DNA from: Saitoella complicata NRRL Y-17804
Taxonomy: Eukaryota > Ascomycota > Saitoellomycetes > Saitoellales > Saitoellaceae
Length of the DNA stretch: 64,000 nucleotides
Direction of reading: 5' to 3'
Assembly: GCF_001661265.1 (NCBI RefSeq)
Contig: NW_017567009.1
Location: 243,239-307,238 of the forward strand
Shown: positions 31,345 through 42,833 of the stretch, piece by piece
Position numbering within the stretch: position 1 is the first letter of the stretch
Layout: the number at the start of each line of letters is the position of its first letter
Notes under the pieces: model-generated
Seen by the model: the letters and a program-made list of their open reading frames with translations, nothing else
Database searches by the model: none
Told to the model about the DNA's origin: nothing
Translations under genes and position numbers: made by a program

Positions 31345-32389
31345 GTGGTTTCGTTCGAAAACAGCAACGAGAGAACGAGTGAGGGTTTTGAAGCACTCTA
31401 TGTTGATAGTTTTCAGAGAGTGTATGTAGAGAAGGGTGCTGTTCGTGATTGTCGTGGAAGAGAGCGTTCTTGGCCTGCGGAAAGGTGGAAAGTTGAAAAA
31501 CGTTAGGACGGAGGAAGGTCTCCATTTTGAACTGGCGGTCCCAACTGCTCAGACGCGCTAATAGCTCTCGATCTCATGGAAACCAAGATCGTTGAGTCCA
31601 TCAATGGGCAGCTGACCTTGATCAAAATCTCCGAGTAGCGCGGTAGGAGGCGGACCTCAAAGTACGCGACGGATGGACATGCGTCCCGAAACGTTCAATG
31701 AAAAAGCGGCAGTAAGTGCGTTGACATACACTGAGCATGTCATCTGGTGAGATCGGGGAAGTCGTTTGGATTGCTTTTCTTCAAAGATATCCGTGCTGAA
31801 TATCACAGGTATAAGGTGCTTGCTTGACTTCACGCATCCGCGAAGCTGAAGCGCTAGTTGCAGGAGAGCAGGGCCTTCTGTACAGCCCAGTAGATCCTGG
31901 GCCGCGGCTGATCCTTTGGCATAATTTGAGTTCATTACACGTTGCATAACATCATCATCGCAGCCAAAGGACGCGATCAAGCTGCTCAAAACCGTTACTA
32001 TTGACAATGACTAACCAGACACGCTCCTCATATTTGCCTCACACAATCCTAACACCCGTTTCCTTGACATAATTACCGTTTCGGGCAGCCTTAGCGCATC
32101 CATCCGCACATCCTAGTGGCTTCCCCTCGATTGCGCTAAGCCGAAACAGGAAATTGTCACTCAGAAATCAGCGCTCGGGCCCCCGATGGATCAATGACAT
32201 CTTTGACTTGATCCGAGCGCAAAGTACAAACGCTTTGGGTCCTTCCAGGATAAAAGGAGGGCCAACCCCCTACTTCGGACCTCCATCCATTCGCAACTTT
32301 CCACATCGTCTACGGAGTTACAGCACTCTCTTTAAACGTCGAACCTCTATCTCGATCTACACAACACGAATTACAAGCAAACTATCAAC
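31345..32389. other. Intergenic, 1 kb, no certain gene
   Basis: Contains the unresolved 5' end of the minus-strand zinc-ribbon gene and the promoter of the plus-strand hypothetical gene (GATAAAAGG at 32249-32257 may act as TATA). A minus-strand open frame at 31657-32007 has no ATG at its start and no recognised similarity. Confidence 0.45.
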
Positions 32390-33217
32390 ATGTCTAACTT
32401 CGCTACTACCGTTTTTGAGTCTGCTGCCGCAGAGCTCTACGCCGAGTCCGTCATCTCCGACGACTCCTCTATCTTCGACGCGTCCGACTCCGTCGGATCA
32501 GGACTCACTGAGTTCAGCTCGGAGCAGATCCACATTGCTGGTGCCCTCCTCCACCCGATATACGTCCTCAACCGCGTCCACGGCGCTCTTTCATCCCTTT
32601 TGAGCGTCGTTCAGAACACCTACCACGCGTACCTCTTCCCCACCGAATCGTCCATCGAGGAGCGTCCTACCATCCCGGACGTCCTCAACAGGGCTGCTGA
32701 TGTAGGAGCTGCTTTGACTGAGTTTCACACTCAGCTCGCCGAGAACCCACATGTCTTGGCGGAGTTCACCGAGTTGAGCGAACAGAGCTTGCAGGAGTGC
32801 CGAGAGGAGATCGGCGGTGCACTTGAGACGCTCACATTGAAGATCGCTCTCGGGGAGTTCAAGTACAGTACCTACGCGTACGACCGCGAAGAAGATTACG
32901 ATTACATCTACGGAATGTTGTGCGATATCGATGATGCTGTGTTGGACCGTATCGCGGCAATCACCGCTCGCCTCAACCCTCCCCAGCACCAACGTCAAAG
33001 TGGACCCAGGACGATCCGCGGCATTGGCTGTGGGATCAGGGAATGGGTTCCTGAGAGACCGAAGCTTGAACACGTGCCATCTTGGAAACGCGAGAAGACC
33101 CTCCGTCAGCAGGCGTTGAAGGAGAAGTTGTCTAGAGTGATGAGAGTTAAGAAGGTCAGGGAGGAGACCGCCAGGAAGAACAGGATGGCCGTAAAGGCGA
33201 GGCGTTTGAGTAACTGA
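32390..33217 (+). CDS. Hypothetical protein, helical with basic C-terminus
   Basis: 275 residues, single exon, ATG in good context (CAACATGTCT). The N-terminal 45 residues are acidic and Ser-rich (VISDDSSIFDASDSVGSG). The middle is predicted helical (AALTEFHTQLAENPHVLAEF, ECREEIGGALETLTLKIA) with an acidic YDREEDYDYIYGM. The last 60 residues are strongly basic (WKREKTLRQQALKEKLSRVM, RVKKVREETARKNRM). No signal peptide or membrane span. I know no family with this layout. It reads as a real gene because it is open throughout, has codon use like its neighbours, and is preceded by a TATA-like box about 140 bp upstream. Confidence 0.65.
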   Translation: MSNFATTVFESAAAELYAESVISDDSSIFDASDSVGSGLTEFSSEQIHIAGALLHPIYVLNRVHGALSSLLSVVQNTYHAYLFPTESSIEERPTIPDVLNRAADVGAALTEFHTQLAENPHVLAEFTELSEQSLQECREEIGGALETLTLKIALGEFKYSTYAYDREEDYDYIYGMLCDIDDAVLDRIAAITARLNPPQHQRQSGPRTIRGIGCGIREWVPERPKLEHVPSWKREKTLRQQALKEKLSRVMRVKKVREETARKNRMAVKARRLSN

Positions 33218-33505
33218 AAAGGGTACAGCACTGGTTAAAGGATTAGCAAAGGGAGTCTTGGACATTGGTGTGGAGTTATTTCTTTTGGACTTGCGTAGCA
33301 CGCAAGCTGGTCTTACAACAGTTGTTTTTTGGAATTGATTTTTAACGTTCGCTGACTTCTCTTTTGAATAGAAGTTCAGCCAGCTGCCGAATCATATTAC
33401 TGACTACACTTAAGTATATATCCGAGAAAAGCACGACTTGAATTTAAGTTCTAAAGGGTATCATAGCCATTCCGTGCCTAGAACTAGATGAGGATCACCG
33501 CACAT

Positions 33506-36500
33506 TCAGAAATGACGCGCTGACGCTTTCTTCTCCCACTCAGCCAAAACAACCGTGCTCGGTTCCTCCATCTTCAACTTAGCCAGATCCTTATCAACGC
33601 TCTCTCGAACCGTTTTCCAGGCCTCCGACTTCCGTGCCAGCTTCAAGTAGGCCAATGAGGCCCTCACACCCGCCGTCCTGACGCTGTCGTAAGCTCGATC
33701 ACTCGTAATCTGTACTAATACATCCCACAGATTTTGCAGCAGCGCAGCGTCGATCGCGGGGGTTGGCGTGACAGAATCAAGGCGCTCGCAGATTTGTTTG
33801 ATGGCTTCGCTGATACCAATGCGGACGTTCCATACCGAGGTCTTCATATTGGCGACGAGAATGTCAACGAGAGTGTGCAGGTGTTCGGCTACGCAGTATG
33901 CGTCAGTCACGTTCAAAGTATGGGGGGGGGCATGTCCTCACCAAGCATCGTGTCCACAGATGGATGGATAGCAGCCGCCAAGGCTTTGATCGAGTTGTTT
34001 TGCATCACCAAACGCCTATAATTCGGTTAGCTTCGTGGCAGATGGAGAGTTCCCCATATACATACATGGGCTTCGCCTCCAAATCCTCAGAATCCACGTC
34101 CATCGCCTCTGGAGACTTGACCAGGACAGGACTAACAATTTCATAGATGGTGACGAAGAGATCGACTTCGTTCGCATCAACGTATTTGGCCAAGGCGCCG
34201 ATCGCGAATGGCTTGTAATCTGCGTTGTTTCTCTTCGCTTCGCGGATTACAATGTTGGTGATCTCCTCCTGCTGCCCGGACTTGTTTTTAATATAAGTCT
34301 TGTGCTTGTTGACCACGTTCACAAAGGCGTCAAGGATAGTCTCCTTGCCTTTCCAGGATCGCCCAGCGACAGCCTTGATAAGCAGGGGAAGGTAAGTTTC
34401 CATCGGCAGAGCAATGTCCGTTTCCGTAATCTCCTTCAAAGCGCGAGCAGCCATCTGCTTTACGCGCCATGAGGGATGCTCCAGATACTTCGAGATCAGC
34501 TCGGTAAGTTCCTTGAGATAGAGACGAATAGCTCCCTGACCACCTGTGTTCTGCTCCCAAGCTTCTTTGAAGGGGCTGGACGCCGCTTCAGACAAGTCCT
34601 GCTTTGCGATGAAGACATTCGGCAGAATCGAAGAAGCAAGCGCATTGAACTTGTCAGAGGCGTGGCTTGAAATGGCATTCAACGTGATACCCGCCGTCAT
34701 ATGGGTAATCTCATCTTCTGCTTCGAAGAAGTTCTGAAACTGCTCATTAACCAAGGCAAGAGTTTTCTCGCCATCCGTCAAACGGGCGACGTAGCCAATG
34801 GTGGCAGCGTATGATTTGCGCACTGTAATACTCCTATCAGATAGAAGTTGCGTCACTTGCTTCAGAACAGTGTTTGAATGGGGACGGAGCAATTCGCCTT
34901 TACGTAAGGTCAAGTTGACAATCACCTTCGCAGCACCCGCTTTCGTCGGCAATCCAACACTTCGGGCATTCTTCAAGATAACCTTCACGGCTTCGCCCAT
35001 AATCTCCTCATCAAGCAGATCCACGCAACGGTCGATAGCATCCATCATCGGAGAGCTGCGAACAGCTTGGAATCTAGCCTGGTCCAACTGCTCCTGGGTG
35101 TAATCTTTGCCTGCGTGAAAACTGAGGTAGTTGACAGCCTGGGGCTCAAGAGCTGTCATCAGGGCAAGCAGTTCGTCAATGAGCTGGGAGAGGAAGGGCT
35201 TCAATGCCGGACCGGACGACTTGCAGAGCTTGATGATCGTGTCAATGGCGAAGGCTTGAACCTCCTGTGCGTCCGAATGCAACCCAAACCTTCCAAGCAA
35301 GAACGGCATAGCGGTGGTAAGGACCCGGTTAGCGTCCGTCCATGATACGTTGTCGGCATCAGCAGAGCGCACGATGAGGTTTGTCAAGGTCTTGCAAAGT
35401 GACATGGCGGCCAGGCGGACACTATCCTTGATATCATCGGCCGCCCTGAAGGACGACTGCCAAATTTCGTCGATGCGAGGCATAATCTTGGCCAAAGGTT
35501 GGCCCGAAATGAGCTCGGCGAGTGCAGAGCAGCTTGCCTCACGTCTCCTCCACGCCTTTTCACCGAGACCACGAAGTGCCTCCGTCAAGATTGCATCAAA
35601 GTACGTCTCCACAACGGTGTTCACGTCTTTCGTCACCTGCTTCCAGATATCTCCCATAGTCTTCGCCACTCCAGGGTTGGGATCATGGCGGTAGGTGAAC
35701 AGCTTGGAGTACAACTTCGCTGCCTGCTGGGGATTCTGACTGAAAATCTCGTCTAGCGAGGTATCAGCCAAGACTCCCAAGCCAAATGCGGCACCCTTCC
35801 TGCTCTGCCAAGCACGCGAGCTGTTGGCCAAGTTCATGAACTTGTAAACCAAGTCAGGGTTGTTGAGCTCAGAGGCAAGAGACATCACGTCCTTCATGGT
35901 GGAGATGCTTCCATTACCCCCAGGACCGTCACCTGTTCTCAAAACACCAGGCTCGAACAGCTCCGTGTCTTGCGTGATCTCGCTTTGTACCTTCTTCTCG
36001 CCAGTGAAAGACCCAACGAGACTCCTCACCAACTCGTCCTTCAACGCCTGATCACCAGCCTGATAGACCATGTTAAGACCCTTTGATGCCGTCTCCTGAA
36101 CGAACTCATCTCGATCACCCAGAAACGAGGAGAACGCCACATGGAAACGCTTCAAGGCAGACTGGACGGCAGGCATATCTCCGCAGAACTTCACGAGGGA
36201 CAAGAGCCACAACGATGACGCCTTGCGCAGGATAGGCTTGGGCGAAGTAACGAGCTCAGTGAGAACTTGCTCAACGATCCTCTCGGAAAGCTTGGTCCGT
36301 TCGACGACAGGGGGCTGCACATCTCCGATATCGAGGTGAGTCGACAATGCCTTGGACTGCCATGCTCCTGCGACACAGGACAACGCATCTCCAGATCCCA
36401 TCGTAAGCTCAACCTGCTTCGCTTCGTGCACCGCATAAATGGCGCCTAAGATGGTCTCAATCTCTGGTGCGTCCTGTGGGAAAGATACAGAGATACGGCC

Positions 36501-39405
36501 AAGAGCCATGATCGCCTTGTCCTTCAAAGAGTTATCCTTCGCCTCCTTAGACACACGAACAAGCTGCGCAACGATATCAGAACGGCTGACTGTGACATCT
36601 CCAGACGTATACGTCTCCAAATCCTTCAATACAACATACGAACCTATCTCCGCCAACGCCTCTACAACTGCACCCGCAAGCATGGGCGCATTGGTCGCCG
36701 AGCTCCTCAGCACGTCGAAAACCGTCACCACGCATTCCTGCACCAACTCGGATGGTAGAACATCCAACTTCCCGCGTGCAGACAACCGACTGACGACGTA
36801 TCCGATGGCCAAGATAGATCCATGAGCATGCTCTTGAGTGCCCTTGGTAACCTTCTCGAGGTACTCCTTAAGCGCAGCCTGAAGTTCCTCAGCAGAACCG
36901 TTACCCGTAATCAGCAAAGCCGTGATATGCGCAGCGACCTCCCGCATTTCCGGTTTGTTACCGAACACCAGATCCTTCACTCCACCAATGTTGAGTTGCC
37001 TAACATCAGCTGTGATAGCCGAGCCACCAACCGCCAACAGTTCCAAGATCCATCCCGCACACCTAGTGGCGAGTAAACCGTCTTGACTGAGCAGTCCCTT
37101 ACACAGCATATCAAGGTAATCCCGCAGCTTCGCATCTTCTCCATTGTTACCGAGGTCAGTCACGAGACTGCCAACCGCCTTTCTGGTCGCCCCATCAACC
37201 TCAATAGCGTTATCCAACATAACCTCCCAATTCTCATCAACAGCAAGCTTGAGCCCAGCTTTCTTCACCGCCTCCATCACCAAAAGCTGTCTCGCAAACT
37301 GCACCACCCCCTCGAAAATCGGCACGGGCACTCCCATCACCAGCTTTCCCTGCTGATATTCGGGGACTTCCTTCAACGTCGGAATCCCACTTACGACGGT
37401 CTCCATGAATCGCATAAACGTTGGCAAGGTATAGGGATCCCTCTCCCTCACTTCCCCGCCCAGCGTCTTTTCCTTCTTGACAGTGGCAAACCCAGTATTC
37501 ACGACACGAAACCAATGCGGATTAAGCCCCTTCCTCGCCTCCTCAGCAACATCCGCCTTCCCCTTCCCACCTCCCGCACCCTGTACGAGCCCCAACACAC
37601 AGATCCACCTGGCCCTGACATCACCCATCGGGAATGCAGAGATCGCAGTGCGCACAATCGTATACCGCGCGCTCGCTTGACCACGTAACATCTGCTCCAG
37701 CAACAGTGTCTTAAGTTGAGACGCGAGTGGCTCGGGCGGATTGTGCAAGATTGGGATGAGCAGCGAAATCGCCTCCTCGACCGAATGCCTCAAATTCTTC
37801 GGCTCGGTGCTCAATGCCTCAAACAAAACCTTCACCAACCCCGCCCTGGCAAAGATCTTCTCCGGGCACCGCTTCCCAATTAACCCAATCAACACCCACC
37901 ACAACCCCCTCAAACCCTCCTGTTCGGGTGTCAAATACCCACCCTGCGGCAGCGGGGTGGTGACGACACTTTCAGCTCGTTCGAGCGAGAAACCCGCAAT
38001 GGCCTCAACCGTCTCCTTCCTCGCCATGCGTGCAACCCAATGAATAAACCCAACAGTAGCCTGCACCAATTTCGGATGCTTAACATTCGGCGATAAGCGT
38101 ATCTCATTCGCGGGGTTGAGAACGTTTTGACACACTGCCACGACACTTCCAACCTCATTCGCCGCTCTCACACTTTTCGAGAGCAGGTTGAGAACCTTGA
38201 CAGCGACGGGCCAAGGAAGTGGCCCATCACCCCCTGACCAAAGCTGAAATAACCCACCCACAACTCCCTTACTTTCCCAATCAAGCCCCATTCTTTTAAC
38301 GGCATCCTCCGCCATGCCGCTAATCTCGTGATTCCCGTCTTGTGTCGCGACCACAATCCCCGGTAACTTCTCTTCGGAAGTGAAGGCGGGGGAGGTGAGG
38401 AAGCGGAGGGAAGCGAGTTTGAGGGCAGTGAGGGTGGAGGGAGGAATTGTAGAGGGGTTGTTGTTTGTCAAGAACTCGAATGCGGCCGCCGAGAGGTTTG
38501 GACTTGACAGATAGGCGTGGGCGGGGCCTGTTGGGACAGGTTCTTCCATGCCCGTTCCGTCTTCATCCGCATCCACCATCTCCTGGTCTTGAATCTGTGC
38601 GTCCTCCCCGGTTCCGCCAGTGGGAGGAGCATCGCTGCCAAACATCCCAGGCATGGGCCCTGACCCCGCTCCACTTCTCCTCCGTCCTGTTAAGGACAGT
38701 GTCTCCCGACTCCCCCGGCTCGCATTCACATGCCGTACCCGAAACCCGGCTAAGGTCAACAACATCAAATCCTTAATCTTCTCCGCGATCCACCTCGCAT
38801 CCTCCGGTCTCTCCTCAAACCCCATCTCCCCTCTCTGTTGTTCTTGTTGTTCGGCTTCAGTGGGTGGGGTCCATTGTGGGAGGATGTGTAGGATGAGGTG
38901 GAGAAGGGTTTTCTGGTGGGGGATTGGGTGGGTGGGGATGCCCTGTACCAGCTTTGGTAGAAGTGCGGTTGATTTGTCGGATGGGAGGTGGCGGATAGCC
39001 ATGTCCAAGTAAATCAAGGTAAAGTTCTTGGTGAAGGCGCTCACTCTCGCATCTAAGAACTGCGCCAACAAGGCATCCACCGGCAAGGCTATCCCCGGAT
39101 TCGACTTAATACGTTTCGAGATATGTTGACAAATTGAGATGACCTGTGAGCCCCAGGTTAGTCATGATCGGTGCACGCTCAACGGCTTCTTCGGCCTTAC
39201 CTTATTCCTCGGCGCAGCATGCTCACTTCCTAATTTCAATAGCAGCGGACATAAATATATCGACAATGTCTTCTGCAGTTTTGCATCGGTGTCCGAGAGT
39301 GCGATCTTGAGCTCGACGGCATTGAGTCTGTACCGGACGGTGTTAGCTGCTGGAAAAGAGCAACAATTGCATATTCTGGTACAATTTGAGCTCGGCTTCG
39401 GCCAT
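33506..39405 (-). CDS. ECM29: Proteasome adaptor and scaffold protein ECM29
   Basis: HEAT-repeat protein that links the 19S cap to the 20S core and takes part in proteasome quality control. Five exons: 39405-39383, 39327-39201, 39143-34066, 34015-33942 and 33888-33506, giving 1894 residues (yeast 1868). Introns are 55, 57, 50 and 52 nt. Start MAEAELKLLNAVELKIALSD and KTLSIYLCPLLLKL match the family N-terminus. HEAT-like repeats run throughout (SWRVKQMAARALKEI, KAGAAKVIVNLTLRKGELL, WRRREASCSALAELISG), and the end RLVMQNNSIKALAAA...TSVWNVRIGISEAIKQI is typical. Longest gene in the window. Convergent with the hypothetical gene on its left. Confidence 0.93.
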
Positions 39406-40123
39406 ATTTAGATGCTTCTCTATCAATTGTGATACCTCCTGAACTGGTGATGGCTGTCGCTTTGATCAAGGGTATTTGGAAGGGTCTTGGTTGCGTAATG
39501 GTCGTACGTATGCAAACACCGGCGGCGCATCCCGGCGCAGGGGATGCAGAACGGTACAGTCACCGTGCGACTCGAACAGGGGCTTGAATGAAGTTCTTCT
39601 CCTGCAATTGATATGAGTTTCCTTCATACAGAAATATGATCCTAAACAGCTGCCGGGCCTGGTCGTGGTGGCCTCACTTATCACTTACAATTCCCACGAG
39701 TTTTGAATCGACACATTAGGTACGCGTACGAGACATGAAGCACCCGGTCTCTGTGACAATGAGGCATGACACTTCCTACCTGGGCTTTCCCCTTCCTCCT
39801 CTCATCTATGTCGACCTTCACTCTAGATGAGCTCCTGATCGATGCGAGCTCCACGAGCAAACACCAAACAGGTGGAATTGGATAGGTCAGATTCAATGGG
39901 TGTGTCGTTATCATAAGTAAAGATTGAAGTCCTGATTGAACTCTTTCTCCAATAACATTTCGTCAGTTCTGATTAGGCTTTTTTCTCAACCTAGGACATT
40001 TGCATGTAGCTAAGCTATACATGATCATCTTGCGCTTCATACATATCTTACACCCGAATATTCTGCACACCTTTAGTTTCCAATCGAAGTGCCCTCTCAC
40101 CCAGCCTGCACCGTTCACAGGCA
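39406..40123. other. Intergenic, 0.7 kb, no gene seen
   Basis: Upstream flank of ECM29 and 3' flank of the Hsp70-like relic. A/T-richer than surroundings; no open frame worth calling. Confidence 0.5.
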
Positions 40124-40619
40124 TTATGTATCCGCTTTTCTTTTCATCGTAGTCCCGTTGAACCTGATTTGCTGACGGCCATACGTCTTGCTTTTGAAGA
40201 TCAGATCGGCCACCAAATCATTCCCATCCAAGGTGACACGAATATTAAACAATACTTCATAACCGTAGGAGACCTTGCTCACCACTCAACCTTCACGTAT
40301 CCCTTTTTCAAACTTGTGGGGCGCTTAAGGTAATCCATCGCATTCTTGTTGTCATTGCCCCACCCAACGTAATTCCCCTATCTATCGTAATAAATAACGG
40401 AGAGCACCTGCAGCGGAAAATCTTTAGATAGTCCTGCATATACACAAAGTGCATTGTCGGATGGTACCTTTTCCCCAGTCGTACTCTGCCCCTGCCAGTC
40501 ATTGATTGTGTAAATTCGTTATTGGGATCGCCCTTCCAGGAGAATGCAATATCCGAGAAAGTTGTGCCAAAACCAATGGCCACGGTGATAGGACTTTCCT
40601 TCGCTGACGGCGTAGACAT
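40124..40619 (-). pseudogene. Hsp70-like (actin-fold ATPase) pseudogene, middle deleted
   Basis: ATG 40619 starts MSTPSAKESPITVAIGFGTT, then FSDIAFSWKGDP: the phosphate-binding start of fungal Hsp70-like proteins, with G in place of the usual D of V-A-I-D-F-G-T-T. After PNNE the coding signal moves to another frame (YTINDWQGQSTTGEKVPSDN, then LCVYAG), consistent with loss of one base. A stop follows YYDR, after which NYVGWGNDNKNAMDYLKRPT continues the same frame. Downstream, VSYGYEVLFNIRVTLDGNDL resembles the C-terminal region of the same family. So several hundred residues (most of the ATPase) are missing between. Host gene relic; no functional product expected. Confidence 0.72.
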
Positions 40620-40900
40620 GATGTTTCGTTCTGTAAGGAGGTGAAAGGAGATGAGCGAACGTAAGAACGGAGGTACCAGTTCGTGTATATATTGAAGCCA
40701 AAAGACCCGTGAACAGATAAGAACAACCAACCAAGAGGCTGTGCAACCCTCACAAACCGCATCCCACGAATTGGAAACACCGACGTTGCCCACCTCATGC
40801 AATTCGACGCACCCCAACATCACCCCCACATCTTCCGTTTCCTCGGGCTCCCCAAACACCTCACACATCTTCTACACTCTCAAGAAGCTTAAAGGATAGA

Positions 40901-41143
40901 ATGCCGGCACCCATACAGACCAAAGAACAACAAGACCTGCTCTCCGCCCTTCAATCCCTCAACGAAGCGGAGACAGCGGCAACAGACATCGAAGGGAAAC
41001 TGGATGCGATACACGGGAAGCTGGATGAGTTGTTGAGGAGTTTGGAGGCAAAGGGTTCACTGCCATCTGATGGAGATGTGGCACAAAATGGGAATGGGGC
41101 AGGGAGGGAGGAGGCTGGGAAGGTGGATGGGAAGAAGAAGTGA
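40901..41143 (+). CDS. Small coiled-coil protein, hypothetical
   Basis: 80 residues. The first 55 form one heptad-rich helix (QQDLLSALQSLNEAETAATD, GKLDAIHGKLDELLRSLEAK). The tail is Gly/Asn-rich and ends KVDGKKK. ATG in reasonable context (AGAATGCCG). Size and shape would suit a subunit of a larger coiled-coil assembly (BLOC-1, DASH and similar complexes have such members), but no specific match is recognised. Divergent from the Hsp70-like relic, 281 bp apart. Confidence 0.5.
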   Translation: MPAPIQTKEQQDLLSALQSLNEAETAATDIEGKLDAIHGKLDELLRSLEAKGSLPSDGDVAQNGNGAGREEAGKVDGKKK

Positions 41144-41527
41144 AGGAAGTTTGGGATGAAATCAGATGACAGAAGAGGTACGGGCACGCCGGAAATAGCG
41201 ATGACTCGTACTGACGAGCTTGTACAGGCGGCGTGATGGAGATCACCACACTTAAGCAACTCGCAAGCCATCGACAGGAGCGGCTCTTGGGACACTCGAC
41301 AAATGATATGTCCGATCTGGCCACGGACGCCAGCTGCAACTACGATATCGCTGCTGGACAGCAAATACAACGGCAGGATCTATAGATTTAGGGAGAATGA
41401 CTTAGAACCCTACATAACCATATCACGTGCCCTCATAACCACTGTAGTGTGTCGAGTCACACTACGGCTTCTTTGTGGACCGGCTTCGTTGTGGACGGGT
41501 TTCTGGAAAACCGGTCCAGAAATCTAA

Positions 41528-41535
41528 CTATATAA
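41528..41535 (+). promoter_or_regulatory. TATA box of the aldo-keto reductase gene
   Basis: TATATAAA followed by GGGGA, about 210 bp before the ATG at 41745. Canonical TATA sequence in a position allowing a 150-190 nt leader. Confidence 0.55.
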
Positions 41536-41632
41536 AGGGGATGTTTTGGCAGCTTTGGTTCTACATCCAAACACAATCACTTCTTACAACCACAGCGGTG
41601 CATGTGCGTCATGACGCTGCGGCCCTCGCGAC

Positions 41633-41654
41633 GCCGGCAGCGCTTCCTGCCGGC
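41633..41654 (+). promoter_or_regulatory. GC-rich stem-loop in the probable 5' leader
   Basis: GCCGGCAG-CGCTTC-CTGCCGGC: a perfect 8-bp stem with a 6-nt loop, 90 bases before the start codon and downstream of the TATA box, so it should be transcribed. It could slow scanning ribosomes or be a protein site; function is inference. Confidence 0.45.
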
Positions 41655-41744
41655 TAAATCAACCCCTCCACCAGAAGAACCCCACACGCCCCCAATTGAT
41701 CTCCAACACAATCATTCACAGTAGTGATTACCAACATAACCACA

Positions 41745-42692
41745 ATGGCCCCCTACACCCAAACTTTCAAGTTGAACACCGGCGCCTCCATCCCCGCCGT
41801 CGGCCTTGGCACCTGGCAAGCCTCCCAACCCGGTGAAGCCGCCTCCGCCGTCAAAACCGCCCTCCAAGCTGGTTACAGGCACATCGACGGTGCGTGGATC
41901 TACGGTAACGAACCCGAAGTCGGACAGGGTCTCAAAGAATCTGGAGTCCCCCGTGAAGACGTGTTCGTCACCACGAAACTTTGGTGCACGAAACATGATG
42001 ACCCCGAAAAGGCCTTGGATGAGAGTTTGCACAATTTGGGATTGGAGTACGTTGATTTGTATTTGATGCATTGGCCTCTTCCCATGAACCCCAATGGTAA
42101 CGACCACAAGTTCCCGAGAAATGAGGATGGAAGCCGTGATATTGTCGGCGTCTACGAGGAGGGGAAGGAGTTGCCCTTCATTGCGACGTGGAAGCGTATG
42201 GAGAAGTTGTTGGATACGGGCAAGGTCAAGGCGATTGGTGTTTCGAACGTCTCGGTGCCGTGGATGAAAGCTCTTCTCAAGGAAGCCAAGGTCGTCCCCG
42301 CTGCCAACCAAATCGAGCTCCACCCTTACCTCCCCCAACACGATTTGGTTGAGTTCTGCCACTCCAACGGAATTATCTGCACAGCCTACTCCCCCCTCGG
42401 CAGCACCGGCTCCCCCCTCCTCTCCGACGCCGATATTAAGCGCATCGCCGAAAAGCACAACACGGGCCCCGGAAACGTTTGCATTGCGTACCAGGTCCAT
42501 CGTGGGGTGAGTGTGTTGCCCAAGTCCGTGACGGAGGGTAGGATTAAGTCGAACTTCGAGGATGTGAGCCTGGATGAGGAGGATATGAAGACTTTGAATG
42601 GGTTGTGCAAGGAGAGGGCGAAGAGGTATGTTAAGCCGGATTGGGGCAGCCAGTGTTTGAACTTGGGATTTGAGGATTGGGATAAGTATTAG
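41745..42692 (+). CDS. Aldo-keto reductase (GCY1/aldehyde reductase type)
   Basis: NADPH-dependent reductase of aldehydes and sugars. 315 residues, single exon, from ATG 41745 (MAPYTQTFKLNTGASIPAVG); a GTG 21 bases upstream is not used. The catalytic tetrad is visible as Asp and Tyr in HIDGAWIYGNE, Lys in TTKLW and His in LMHWPLP. GVSNVSVPWM, QIELHPYLPQ and LPKSVTEGRIKSNF are the cofactor-pocket signatures. Relatives act on glycerol/dihydroxyacetone or xylose; substrate not decidable. Promoter has TATA box and CACGTG. Convergent with the MoeA-type gene (141 bp). Confidence 0.92.
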   Translation: MAPYTQTFKLNTGASIPAVGLGTWQASQPGEAASAVKTALQAGYRHIDGAWIYGNEPEVGQGLKESGVPREDVFVTTKLWCTKHDDPEKALDESLHNLGLEYVDLYLMHWPLPMNPNGNDHKFPRNEDGSRDIVGVYEEGKELPFIATWKRMEKLLDTGKVKAIGVSNVSVPWMKALLKEAKVVPAANQIELHPYLPQHDLVEFCHSNGIICTAYSPLGSTGSPLLSDADIKRIAEKHNTGPGNVCIAYQVHRGVSVLPKSVTEGRIKSNFEDVSLDEEDMKTLNGLCKERAKRYVKPDWGSQCLNLGFEDWDKY

Positions 42693-42833
42693 ATGAAGAG
42701 AGTTGGGATGTTGGATGTTGGATATAAGTTATGTATGTCACCTACCTCGGTTTCCAGCATCTCAGGCACGGCCACCTCGCCTAGCTTGATCCCCCTGTTT
42801 TTTGTCTAGTCAGGCCCGCGCAGTGTCCATAAA

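Larger units (their letters stand above)
41144..41744. other. Aldo-keto reductase promoter region
   Basis: No gene seen. CACGTG at 41424-41429, an inverted repeat TGGACCGG...CCGGTCCA (41475-41518), a TATA box and a leader hairpin occur in order towards the ATG. Confidence 0.5.

Noticed and set aside
31657-32007. 116-codon frame on the minus strand
   Set aside because: Starts at TTG, has no supported ATG or splice partner, and no recognised similarity. A fragment of an unknown gene cannot be excluded.
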